This document shows, one piece after another, positions 7,210-15,295 of a stretch of DNA of 47,077 nucleotides. The notes beneath the pieces are model-generated. The model had not been told where the DNA came from and ran no database searches. It was given only the letters and a program-made list of their open reading frames with translations. Each line of letters opens with the position of its first letter. Positions within the stretch are counted from its first letter, which is position 1. A program made the position numbers and the translations under genes. Source of the stretch: Bacteroidaceae bacterium (GTDB lineage Bacteria; Bacteroidota; Bacteroidia; Bacteroidales; Bacteroidaceae); assembly GCA_017516885.1 (NCBI GenBank), contig JAFXAR010000052.1:1-47077 (forward strand). Direction: 5' to 3'.

Positions 7210-8067
7210 TTACTTAACAGCCTTGAAACTCATATCAAGTCCTTTAACCGAGTGAGTAAGCGCACCTACAGATATAAAGTCAACACCGCAAAGAGCATAA
7301 TCGCGCAAAGTGTCGAATGTTATTCCGCCCGATGACTCAGTCTCGTATCGGCCGGCAACCATTTCCACCGCCTTGCGTGTCTTTTCAGTATCGAAATTAT
7401 CGAACATTATACGCTGAATGCCGCCCATGTCAATAACCTTCTGCAAGTCTTCAAGCGTGCGTACCTCAACCTCAATCTTCAGTTCCTTGCCGCAAGCCTT
7501 GCAATACTCCTTGGCGCGGGATACAGCCTGCTCAATGCCACCGGCAAAGTCAACGTGGTTGTCCTTAATAAGAATCATATCAAAGAGGCCAATTCTGTGA
7601 TTCACACCGCCGCCGATGCGAACCGCCTCCTTTTCCATGATACGCATGCCCGGGGTAGTCTTGCGAGTATCAAGCACGCGGGTGTTCGTGCCCTCAAGCT
7701 CCTTCACATAGCGGCGGGTCATTGTAGCAATGCCGCTCATGCGCTGCATAACATTCAGCATCAGACGCTCAGTCTGCAACAGCGAACGCACGCTGCCTGT
7801 AACATACATGGCAATATCGCCCTTCTTTACCTCAGCGCCATCCTCAATGAGCACTTCAACCTGCAATTTCTCGTCAAAGCGTGCAAAAATGCGCTTTGCC
7901 ATTTCAACGCCTGCAAGCACGCCGTCCTCCTTTATGAGCAGCATATTCTTTCCCATCGCCCCGGAAGGGATTGTAGAAAGCGTAGTATGGTCACCGTCAC
8001 CAATATCCTCGGCAAACGCAAGGTCAATAAGCCTGTCAATAAGTTCGTCTTTTACATCCATAGTCAT
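7210..8067 (-). CDS. nadC: nicotinate-nucleotide pyrophosphorylase (quinolinate phosphoribosyltransferase)
   Basis: 285 aa cytosolic enzyme of de novo NAD synthesis, making nicotinate mononucleotide from quinolinate and PRPP. Diagnostic segments are AEDIGDGDHTT near the N-terminus, the substrate-binding RKTTPGMR region (residues ~135-145), KDNH and the EVEVRTLEDL strand of the barrel. Full length for the family. A second in-frame Met lies two codons in. Divergent from rlmH; its own promoter fits TTTG at 8108-8111, a 20-nt spacer and TATCTTCG at 8080-8087. nadA and nadB are not nearby. Confidence 0.95.
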   Translation of the reverse strand: MTMDVKDELIDRLIDLAFAEDIGDGDHTTLSTIPSGAMGKNMLLIKEDGVLAGVEMAKRIFARFDEKLQVEVLIEDGAEVKKGDIAMYVTGSVRSLLQTERLMLNVMQRMSGIATMTRRYVKELEGTNTRVLDTRKTTPGMRIMEKEAVRIGGGVNHRIGLFDMILIKDNHVDFAGGIEQAVSRAKEYCKACGKELKIEVEVRTLEDLQKVIDMGGIQRIMFDNFDTEKTRKAVEMVAGRYETESSGGITFDTLRDYALCGVDFISVGALTHSVKGLDMSFKAVK

Positions 8068-8079
8068 ATATATTTTTTG

Positions 8080-8111
8080 CGAAGATATACAATTCCCCCA
8101 ATTAGTGCAAA
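8080..8111 (-). promoter_or_regulatory. nadC promoter
   Basis: Minus-strand TTTG (8108-8111), 20-nt spacer and TATCTTCG (8080-8087) match the Bacteroidota promoter pattern. It leaves a very short 5' leader before the nadC ATG at 8067. Confidence 0.6.
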
Positions 8112-8168
8112 AACAAACGCTTTTTTGTTTATCTTCGCGGCGAAACTTTGAAACAGATACTAAAAAAA

Positions 8169-8642
8169 ATGAGAATAACGCTATTGGTTGTGGGGCGCAC
8201 CGTTGACACGAACATAATTGCCGGCATAAACGATTACGTTAAACGCTTGAGCCATTTTGCCCAATTTGACATGGAAATAGTCCCAGAGCTCAAGAATGCA
8301 AAGAAACTGAGCGAGGCGCAACAGAAAGAGATGGAGGGCGAACTTATACTTAAATCCCTTCAGGCGGGCGACCGCATAGTGCTTCTTGACGAGGGAGGCA
8401 AAGAATTCCGTTCAACCGAATTCGCCTCATGGGTTGAGCACAAGCAGAACATCTCAACCAAGCGGCTGGTGTTTATTGTAGGCGGTCCTTACGGATTTGC
8501 CCCTAAGGTATATGACGCCGCACATGAAAAGCTGTCACTTTCAAAAATGACCTTCTCGCACCAAATGATTCGCCTGCTCTTTGTGGAACAGCTCTACAGG
8601 GCATACACTATAATAAACCACCTGCCCTATCATCATGAATAA
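8169..8642 (+). CDS. rlmH: 23S rRNA (pseudouridine-1915-N3)-methyltransferase RlmH
   Basis: 157 aa SPOUT-class methyltransferase that methylates pseudouridine 1915 in helix 69 of 23S rRNA. Family marks are IVLLDEGGKEFRSTEFA, the SAM-binding FIVGGPYGF loop and the C-terminal knot with LSKMTFSHQMIRLLFVEQLY. The ATG at 8169 gives the standard RlmH N-terminus MRITLLVVG and normal length; an ATG 21 nt upstream is in frame but adds atypical residues. TATCTTCG at 8130-8137 is a likely -7 element. Followed by a bidirectional terminator at 8650-8679. Confidence 0.95.
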   Translation: MRITLLVVGRTVDTNIIAGINDYVKRLSHFAQFDMEIVPELKNAKKLSEAQQKEMEGELILKSLQAGDRIVLLDEGGKEFRSTEFASWVEHKQNISTKRLVFIVGGPYGFAPKVYDAAHEKLSLSKMTFSHQMIRLLFVEQLYRAYTIINHLPYHHE

Positions 8643-8649
8643 GACTAAA

Positions 8650-8679
8650 AACGGAGAAGCAAGATAACACTTCTCCGTT
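8650..8679 (+). terminator. rlmH terminator
   Basis: A perfect 10-bp stem AACGGAGAAG / CTTCTCCGTT with a 10-base loop lies 8 bp after the rlmH stop and is followed by T-rich sequence. Confidence 0.7.
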
Positions 8680-8711
8680 TTCAGCTTTCACCTTTCCGTT
8701 TTCAGTTTTCC

Positions 8712-8799
8712 GTTTTGACAACGCTGTCCATTCGCAACCCGCACGGCATAAACTCCGTCTATGCTTCGTGCGACTAATTGCTGCCAGTGTTGTCAAAAC
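8712..8799. repeat. 88-bp imperfect palindrome flanked by 15-bp direct repeats
   Basis: Outer arms GTTTTGACAAC (8712-8722) and GTTGTCAAAAC (8789-8799) are perfect 11-bp inverted repeats. Inside, GCACG/CGTGC and GCATA/TATGC give a second stem. TTCAGTTTTCCGTTT lies on both sides (8701-8715 and 8813-8827). The right direct repeat overlaps the last codons and stop of the next gene. Confidence 0.6.
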
Positions 8800-8813
8800 T
8801 TCAAGCAAAGCTT

Positions 8814-10271
8814 TCAGTTTTCCGTTTCCTCCTTAGACTGCTCAACAAACTGATAGCAGCCGGCATCCACAGCTCCGGCAGTACGCGGATTGCCGTCAAG
8901 GTCATAAGGCAATGATGTTATATAAGCATCCGAGGCACGGCCGCGGGCTGCAGATTCAGCAGCCAAATGAAAATCATAATCAAAGACCTCGTGGTCAATA
9001 AGCCTGAAATGCTCTTTTGCAAAAGGAACGCTGTCCTTTACATCAAAGACTACATTCACAAAGCAAGTATCACCTTCGGCAACAGTGTTTATAAGCGAAT
9101 TCTCAAAACGGTAGTTAATGCAATCAGGGACAGTATCGCCGAGATTGCTCAAGTAGCCCATAACCTCGTCATCCTTAGAGCCGGTAATAACGCAATTGGC
9201 AAACAGTGCCCCGCGAAGCGGTGCCGGCTCTTCGCCCATGCTGTTATGCAGGGCTACGGCAACGTCACGCACCTCCCACACATAGAAGTTCGCAATCGTG
9301 CAATGCACAAACGAAACATCGCCTCCCACCACCTTCACGCAATTGCCTTCGGCATTAGCTATCAGAGAATTGTTCACCGATGCGCGTGACATATTCAGTT
9401 CCAGGGCATTACCCTTAAAGTTGCAAAGTTTGGACGACTCTATTGATATGCGATGAGCAAGCGTATCGCCTCTCTCAACCCTTATGCCATAATTGGCGCT
9501 GTGTATATCACAGTGCAAAAGCGAATTATCATTGCTTTCGGCCGTAAATACCACTCCGCCCCACTGTCCCGGCACACGGTCGTATGGCAGATAGGAGAAC
9601 ATGCGGTCAGTCCTGTCGCCGCGCATAACAATGGGATTCTCAGCAGAGCCTTCCGCCACCAGACGGCCGGCAACCTTCATGAACGCCTTGTCATGGAAGT
9701 AAAGCGTAGTGCCCTCCTTCAGCGACAGCGTTGCACCCGGCGCTACAAAAAGACTGTCATAAACCACATAATGCCCGCCGCCAAGCACAGTATCGGCAGT
9801 TATATTCTCCCCACGGAGGAAAGTGACATCCCTACCATAGGCAAGCAGCATCACATGCTGCTGCACACCGCTTTCAAGTGTAAAAAGCAAAGAATCCTTT
9901 ACCATTAGCGGAACATCAGCACCGTTGCGTTCAAGTTCCACCGAGGCATACACGAATATACTGTCCTTTGCCCTAATCTCAAGGTCGTTCATTGACGTGC
10001 CGTACTGTCCGTCAACAAGCACACTGAAACCCGACGCATCGCCACCGGCAAGACGGACATTGCTTATGCGCAAGGCATCGCTGTTTCTGTTGCGCACCAC
10101 AACTCCCGACGTTGGCGAACCCACAGCAGTAAACAGAGTGTCGAAAGATATAGTATCACTTGAAAACTCAAGCCTCAGCGAAGGGCTTGAAGAAAAGCCG
10201 GCATCCTCGTCACAAGCGACGAGGAGTACCGGAATCATGAATATGGACAGTATTTTTATTATTGCATTCAT
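8814..10271 (-). CDS. right-handed beta-helix lipoprotein
   Basis: 485 aa predicted lipoprotein with a lipobox ending at C20 (PVLLVAC). After a beta-rich N-terminal part (to ~150) there are repeated strands typical of a parallel beta-helix, with ALELNMSRASVNNSLIANAEGN and CTIANFYVW-like turns (given in parts). The C-terminus has a YDLDGNPRTAGAVDAGCYQF motif, as in choice-of-anchor Q-type proteins, where DxxGxPR...VDxGxxE/Q is recurrent. It is probably exposed on the cell surface or in the periplasm; a glycan-binding or lyase-like role is possible but no catalytic site is evident. The last six codons lie in a repeated GGAAAACTGAAA-type sequence. Confidence 0.72.
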   Translation of the reverse strand: MNAIIKILSIFMIPVLLVACDEDAGFSSSPSLRLEFSSDTISFDTLFTAVGSPTSGVVVRNRNSDALRISNVRLAGGDASGFSVLVDGQYGTSMNDLEIRAKDSIFVYASVELERNGADVPLMVKDSLLFTLESGVQQHVMLLAYGRDVTFLRGENITADTVLGGGHYVVYDSLFVAPGATLSLKEGTTLYFHDKAFMKVAGRLVAEGSAENPIVMRGDRTDRMFSYLPYDRVPGQWGGVVFTAESNDNSLLHCDIHSANYGIRVERGDTLAHRISIESSKLCNFKGNALELNMSRASVNNSLIANAEGNCVKVVGGDVSFVHCTIANFYVWEVRDVAVALHNSMGEEPAPLRGALFANCVITGSKDDEVMGYLSNLGDTVPDCINYRFENSLINTVAEGDTCFVNVVFDVKDSVPFAKEHFRLIDHEVFDYDFHLAAESAARGRASDAYITSLPYDLDGNPRTAGAVDAGCYQFVEQSKEETEN

Positions 10272-10323
10272 CGCAGATATTTTCTAAAATAACGATGAAA
10301 CTGCCATTTTATTACACAAACAG

Positions 10324-11781
10324 TCATTTTGCGGGAGCCTGTTCAAGCAGAGCCTGAAGATGACGCCACCAGCGTGCTGTAGACTCAATATGCAGGCGCT
10401 CATCGGGCGAATGTACGCCACGCATTGTTGGGCCAAATGAAATCATGTCAAGATGAGGAGCTTTCTCAAGGAACAGACCGCACTCAAGGCCAGCATGTAT
10501 AGCCTTTATCTTGGCATCCTCGCCAAAAAGACTCTTATATGTATCGCACGCAACCTTCAGAATTTCCGATTTCATATTAGGCTTCCAGCCCGGATACTTG
10601 CCCTTTGTTACAACAGATGCACCGCCAAGTTCAAATGCCGCACGCACAGAATCGGATACATTGTCCCTTGCCGATTCAATTGAACTTCTCTGGCTTGTCG
10701 TTACCAGAATAGTGTTGTCGCCGGTACGCTTTACCGATGCAAGATTGCTTGAGGTCTCAACCAGTCCCGGAACATCCTGGCTCATGGCAAAAACCCCATT
10801 GAACACTGCACAAAGCGACTTAAGGAGATTATTTGCAACCGCCGGCTCAATTGCGCGCGCAGCTGCGTCAGTGCTCTGCAAAGTAAACCGCATATTTGGT
10901 TCTGTAGCGCTATACTCATTCTCCACCTCTGCCGCAAATATATTAAAGTCAACCCTTACAGACTCCTTGTCGGCATTGGGAACAGCAAAAACTGCCGAAG
11001 CGTCACGCGGTATCGCATTATGCAGGCTGCCGCCGCTAATCTCGCACAAGCTGAATTCATACTTTTCTGCCACGCGGCTGAGGAAACGGCAAAGCAGTTT
11101 ATTGGCATTGGCACGACCCTTGTTTATATCGTCGCCCGAATGTCCTCCTGTAAGGCTGTTAATATCAACCTTCATGCAGAACATATCATTTGCAAGAGGA
11201 GTCCACAGATGCTTAAATTCGGCATAGTTGCATACACCGCCTGCACAGCCGATGAACATTTCGCCCTCGTCCTCAGAATCGAGATTCACTAAAATATCGC
11301 CCTGAAGAAGTTCTGGTGCAAGAGCTTCAGCGCCAGTCAGTCCGGTCTCCTCATCAATGGTAAACAGACAGTTGACCGGGCCATGCTTCATCTCCTTGTC
11401 GGCAAGTACAGCCATTGCCGCAGCAACACCAATGCCGTTGTCAGCGCCCAAAGTAGTTCCCTGAGCCTTGAGCCACTCTCCATCGACCCACGGCTTTATG
11501 GCATCCTTAGTAAAATCGTGCTCCACATCGGGACGCTTGTCGCACACCATATCCATGTGAGCCTGAAGTATAATAGTTTTTCTGTTCTCGTAACCCGGAG
11601 CTGCCGGTTTCTTTATAAGTACATTACCAACACTGTCGGACACTGTCTCAAGGCCAAGTTTTTTGCCAAAATTGCAAAGGAATTCCGAAATTTGAGCCTC
11701 GTTCTTTGAACCATGAGGAATTTCGCACACCTGTAAAAAATAGTCGAATACCGCTTTGGGCTGCAATTGAAGATTTTCCAT
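10324..11781 (-). CDS. pepD: cytosol nonspecific dipeptidase (aminoacyl-histidine dipeptidase)
   Basis: 485 aa M20-family metallopeptidase that cleaves dipeptides including Xaa-His in the cytoplasm. Metal-site segments are QAHMDMVCDK (His), TLGADNGIGVA (bridging Asp), FTIDEETGLTGA (catalytic and ligand Glu) and NLDSEDEGE. The dimerisation domain lies between, with TGGHSGDDINKGRANAN. Length is normal for PepD. It stands alone between the beta-helix lipoprotein and the divergent small membrane protein gene. Confidence 0.95.
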   Translation of the reverse strand: MENLQLQPKAVFDYFLQVCEIPHGSKNEAQISEFLCNFGKKLGLETVSDSVGNVLIKKPAAPGYENRKTIILQAHMDMVCDKRPDVEHDFTKDAIKPWVDGEWLKAQGTTLGADNGIGVAAAMAVLADKEMKHGPVNCLFTIDEETGLTGAEALAPELLQGDILVNLDSEDEGEMFIGCAGGVCNYAEFKHLWTPLANDMFCMKVDINSLTGGHSGDDINKGRANANKLLCRFLSRVAEKYEFSLCEISGGSLHNAIPRDASAVFAVPNADKESVRVDFNIFAAEVENEYSATEPNMRFTLQSTDAAARAIEPAVANNLLKSLCAVFNGVFAMSQDVPGLVETSSNLASVKRTGDNTILVTTSQRSSIESARDNVSDSVRAAFELGGASVVTKGKYPGWKPNMKSEILKVACDTYKSLFGEDAKIKAIHAGLECGLFLEKAPHLDMISFGPTMRGVHSPDERLHIESTARWWRHLQALLEQAPAK

Positions 11782-11975
11782 TTTTTATATTTTAAATTAC
11801 CTGATTCCTATCTAAAAATATCTTAATTTTGAAACCGCGGCCCTCTTTTTTGCTTTTTTTACATAAACAGGAAAGGCACATGCAAACAAAAAGTTTATCT
11901 TTGCACAAGATTCATGTAAATAAATCAGCGACGAGCGCAGTATCAGTTCGCGATTTATCGCAAAAATAGAAAAAA

Positions 11976-12188
11976 ATGGCAAAAACATTACTATTTGCAT
12001 TGTTAATAATTGCAATAAGCTTTGCATTGCTGGCAATTACTATAATAATAAAGAAAAACGGACGCTTCCCCAACATTCATGTAGGCGGCAACAGAGCCAT
12101 GCGCAAAAGGGGAATAAAATGCGTGCAATCCCAGGACAAGGATGCACGCAAGGACAACCCGATGAGGGTGAGCGAGAAATCGTCTTAA
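11976..12188 (+). CDS. small single-span membrane protein
   Basis: 70 aa. Residues 3-25 (TLLFALLIIAISFALLAITI) form one hydrophobic helix, followed by a basic region with GRFPNIHVGGNRAMRKRGI and CVQSQDKDARKDN. I recognise this as a kind of small protein conserved in Bacteroidales, often next to an OmpH-like gene, but have no function for it. TATCTTTG at 11896-11903 is a plausible -7 element. The OmpH-like lipoprotein gene follows after 32 bp, probably in the same transcript. Confidence 0.65.
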   Translation: MAKTLLFALLIIAISFALLAITIIIKKNGRFPNIHVGGNRAMRKRGIKCVQSQDKDARKDNPMRVSEKSS

Positions 12189-12220
12189 CAAGAATACTCA
12201 AGCTAACAACCACAAATACT

Positions 12221-12790
12221 ATGAAAAACATAAAAAAAATATTATTCATTCCTGCCGCGCTGTTTATGCTGCTGGCATTCACCCAATGCAGGGAAGAGGT
12301 GCGCCCCACTGCCCCGACAACAAGCATTGATTCTATAAAAGGACTCAGGATTGTATATGTCAATATCGACTCCCTTGTGTTAAGATACAATTTTGCCATT
12401 GACATAAACACCGATTTAATCCGCAAAGAACAGAATATAACAACAAGGCTCGAAAAGGAAAAACGCCAAATTGAAAGCCTTAAGGCATCATTGGTAACAA
12501 CTATTTCTCCTCAGGAGTTCCTTCGCCGGCAAATTTCCATTCAGGAAAAAGAAACAGAACTTGCCAAACTCAGAAACAGGCTCTACGCCGACCTGAAGAA
12601 AAACGATGATATGAAAAACCGCGAGCTCCGCGATTCCATAAACAACTTCATAAAGGAGTACAACAAAAAAAAGGGGTACGACTACATACTTACAAAAATT
12701 GACGACAACATGCTCTTTGCCAACAAGAGCCTTGACATAACAGAAGAGGTTATCAACGAGCTAAACAACAGGTATAAGCCCCAAAAATAG
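12221..12790 (+). CDS. OmpH/Skp-like lipoprotein
   Basis: 189 aa. The signal sequence ends at a lipobox-like LLAFTQC (C23). The rest starts with a GLRIVYVNIDSLVLRYN strand (in two parts GLRIVYVNIDS and LVLRYN), followed by a long charged coiled coil (~65-145) and a C-terminal YDYILTKIDDN segment, the plan of Skp/OmpH periplasmic chaperones. As a lipoprotein it is probably membrane-anchored. The start ATG at 12221 is preferred over upstream in-frame codons that overlap the preceding small gene. A strong hairpin terminator lies at 12838-12876. Confidence 0.8.
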   Translation: MKNIKKILFIPAALFMLLAFTQCREEVRPTAPTTSIDSIKGLRIVYVNIDSLVLRYNFAIDINTDLIRKEQNITTRLEKEKRQIESLKASLVTTISPQEFLRRQISIQEKETELAKLRNRLYADLKKNDDMKNRELRDSINNFIKEYNKKKGYDYILTKIDDNMLFANKSLDITEEVINELNNRYKPQK

Positions 12791-12837
12791 CAGGCAAATA
12801 ATATAAGGGACGACCTTTTTGTCATATTTGCAAAATG

Positions 12838-12876
12838 AGAGGGTGTGTCGAAATGCAAAACTTCGGCACACCCTCT
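12838..12876 (+). terminator. terminator after the OmpH-like gene
   Basis: AGAGGGTGTG (12838-12847) pairs with CACACCCTCT (12867-12876), and an inner CGAA/TTCG adds to the stem. A T-run follows. Confidence 0.8.
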
Positions 12877-12880
12877 TTAG

Positions 12881-13030
12881 CTGGGTAAGAATGTGTAAAA
12901 TGCAAGGCGCTGAAATTAAGGATGAAGGGAGTGTACGGAAGTACATGACCAAATCCGAAATTGATGAGCAACGTAGCAGTTTGCACATTATGACACAGCG
13001 TCCTGTTCAACAAGAGGATTTTGCACCGGC
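12881..13030 (+). repeat. candidate dispersed intergenic repeat
   Basis: A ~150-bp block between convergent genes, starting right after the terminator and ending near GACACAGCG. It resembles intergenic blocks I associate with Bacteroidales genomes that follow GGGTGTGTC-type hairpins. Only one copy is in the window, so this is from recognition, not demonstrated. It has a short open frame but no start context or domain. Confidence 0.3.
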
Positions 13031-13041
13031 ATCATAAAATA

Positions 13042-15114
13042 TTAGAAGAGGTTAGGCAGATTGTCTTCTCCGAATTCGCTTTTTATATCGCGACGACCGC
13101 CTGGCGGCGGAGGAGGAAGCATATTCCCGCCAAAAGGAAAGCGCCCGGCACTGTCGGGGAACTTGAAATCATCTTTATTTGCATGGCGAGGCGGCGGAGG
13201 CGGCATACCGTTCATCGGCCTTATATTGGCAACATCAACAACGCGGCCATCATTCCGCACAACGGTAACAATATCCTTAGCACAGAAAGCCACTTTCTGC
13301 ACAACGCCCACAGGCACGCTTCCGCATGAAAGCCCATGCTTTAAATAGCTGCCTCCTGCTATAGAATCGGATACCACAAACGAATAACTGCCATTTTTAT
13401 TTATCAGTGAAGAAGCGAACACAGAGCCGGCGTCAGGCATGGAGCGCTGCAGCTTGTACGAGAGCTGCGCACTGCCGTCTTTGCCCACAAGGCTCAAAAA
13501 CTTTCCTTTTTCAAGCCTGATGCCCGACAGTGCCGCTGTGCAGACAGTGCTCCTCTTGCTCATTGGAATGCAAGGTGCAGGCCCCATTGTACCTCCGACA
13601 GAAACAACCGTTCCACCCGTGACGGAATAGGCCGAATTATCATCAGTGTCAACACCCTGTTCCGGAGAGAACGAGCCATCGGCAATCAAAGTTCCGCCCC
13701 GCACATCTATAAGTCCATTGCTGTCAACCGCATCGTTCGCCACAGAATAGGCATACACAGTTCCGCCATAAACATTTAAGTTGCCAGCATTTATAGCATC
13801 GTCATACGCAAACGCATAAACCGCAGCATAATTGGCAAAATACATATCCCCCTTTGCCTCAATACCCTCGTTACGCTCTCCCTTTCCAAAAACAAGGGCC
13901 TCTACATCGCCGCCTGTAATATAAAGAGCGCCGTCACTCTTTATGCCCTTTGCCGATGCATGAGCATTTATATCAATCTCATGACAAACTTCTGCACCCT
14001 TTGTGAGGGCCATAACCACACCGCCGCTTATTACTATAGCAGAATCGCTGCTTATTCCCTTAGCTCCATCTCCATTGCTCCGAAGCAGATTCTTGCCGCC
14101 CGATATTGAAATGATATTGCCGCTCTTCAGGCACGAGGCCGAGCTATAGTCACTTTTTTTGTTATTAAACAGAGCGTCGCCATCAGTTGTAATGTCAAGC
14201 AATCCTCCGCTGACGGCAAGCACATTGTCACACTTGACACCATCCGCAGCAGCGCCCGACACATATACATTGACCTTGCCGCCTTTTTGATAGTAATTCA
14301 TTGCCTGCACTCCATCGGCCTTAGGCGTATGCGAAGCAATTGTCAATTTTCCGCCAAGCACAGCAACGCTGCCCTTCTTGCACTTAATCACATCCTTCTG
14401 CGAATATGCAGTCAAGTGTCCATTGTTTGCAACTATTGCACCGTTTGCCAGCACCGCATTATTGGGCGCTTTTGATATTTTCACATCAGCACCATCAACA
14501 AACAGAGTATCAGTGCAGAAAATGCCGCTTCTGCGCTCCGCCTCCACTATCAGTTTTCCGTTGCCAAGCAGCAATGCCTTGCCCATGAACTTTAAAGCTG
14601 CCGACTGATTGTCGGCTTTCTTTGCCACCGCTGCATCCGCCACTCTGCTCTGACGCAAAGTACGCATATAAATAATGCCCTTTGATGATATTTGCACAGC
14701 ATTCTTGCCACTTGACACAAGCGAAACACTGTCGAGCGTTACAAGAGGAGAGAACTCGCTTATAACAGTAAGTGCACCATTATCGGTTTTCCCGCTTATA
14801 ATATATTCCACACCGCGCACATTGGAACGAAGCAGCACATCAGCACCATTGACATCCGCACTAACGCCATAAGGAAGCTCCGACAGCTGCGCCCTGTTTC
14901 CGGAAAAATCCACTTTAACCTTTGCCGCAAATTCCGAACTGTTGAACTGCGGAACAGAGAACTGCGGAACAGCAACCACCGGCAGAGGAACTTCTGCAAC
15001 GCCTGCGTCTTTTTCATTAGCTGCTGCAGACACATCGGCCGCACTGCTGCCACTGCCGGAACAACTTATAAACAATGCACACAGAAGAAATATGCATATT
15101 CTATAAATTCCCAT
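13042..15114 (-). CDS. carbohydrate-binding lipoprotein (Cthe_2159-like)
   Basis: 690 aa lipoprotein with lipobox FISC (C18). Residues ~150-540 are beta-helix-like repeats with the pattern (I/V)SGG, KGIKSDGALYITGG, DAINAGNLNVYGG and GVDTDDNSAYSVTGG, matching the Cthe_2159 calcium-dependent polygalacturonate-binding family (PF14262). The C-terminal tail is rich in Pro and Gly (MPPPPPRH, MLPPPPPGG). Many Asp/Asn in turns suggest Ca2+ sites. I chose ATG 15114 because it starts directly at a lipoprotein signal; 31 upstream codons are AT-rich leader. No polysaccharide utilisation partners (SusC/D) are adjacent. Confidence 0.8.
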   Translation of the reverse strand: MGIYRICIFLLCALFISCSGSGSSAADVSAAANEKDAGVAEVPLPVVAVPQFSVPQFNSSEFAAKVKVDFSGNRAQLSELPYGVSADVNGADVLLRSNVRGVEYIISGKTDNGALTVISEFSPLVTLDSVSLVSSGKNAVQISSKGIIYMRTLRQSRVADAAVAKKADNQSAALKFMGKALLLGNGKLIVEAERRSGIFCTDTLFVDGADVKISKAPNNAVLANGAIVANNGHLTAYSQKDVIKCKKGSVAVLGGKLTIASHTPKADGVQAMNYYQKGGKVNVYVSGAAADGVKCDNVLAVSGGLLDITTDGDALFNNKKSDYSSASCLKSGNIISISGGKNLLRSNGDGAKGISSDSAIVISGGVVMALTKGAEVCHEIDINAHASAKGIKSDGALYITGGDVEALVFGKGERNEGIEAKGDMYFANYAAVYAFAYDDAINAGNLNVYGGTVYAYSVANDAVDSNGLIDVRGGTLIADGSFSPEQGVDTDDNSAYSVTGGTVVSVGGTMGPAPCIPMSKRSTVCTAALSGIRLEKGKFLSLVGKDGSAQLSYKLQRSMPDAGSVFASSLINKNGSYSFVVSDSIAGGSYLKHGLSCGSVPVGVVQKVAFCAKDIVTVVRNDGRVVDVANIRPMNGMPPPPPRHANKDDFKFPDSAGRFPFGGNMLPPPPPGGRRDIKSEFGEDNLPNLF

Positions 15115-15233
15115 AATAAATACTTTTCTGCCAATACCGTTTCTAATATTTTCCGCAAAAATATACATTTTTGTTGTTTGTAAGGAAAAAACATTACAAA
15201 TCTTCACAAAATATTCAACGAACAGAGAAAATT

Positions 15234-15272
15234 ATTAGGGTGCGCAGGAAATTTCACCTTGCGCACCCTAAT
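15234..15272 (-). terminator. aspA terminator
   Basis: ATTAGGGTGCGCA (15234-15246) and TGCGCACCCTAAT (15260-15272) form a perfect 13-bp stem with a 13-base loop, 24 bp after the aspA stop. Confidence 0.8.
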
Positions 15273-15295
15273 AAGACGCTGTATAAATTGCTGAA

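Noticed and set aside
8068-8168. NAD-related riboswitch upstream of nadC
   Set aside because: The nadC leader is only about a dozen bases from the -7 element, and the rest is promoter sequence shared with rlmH.
12899-13037. Short + strand frame after the OmpH-like gene
   Set aside because: It lies in an apparent repeat block after a terminator, with no domain or clear start context.
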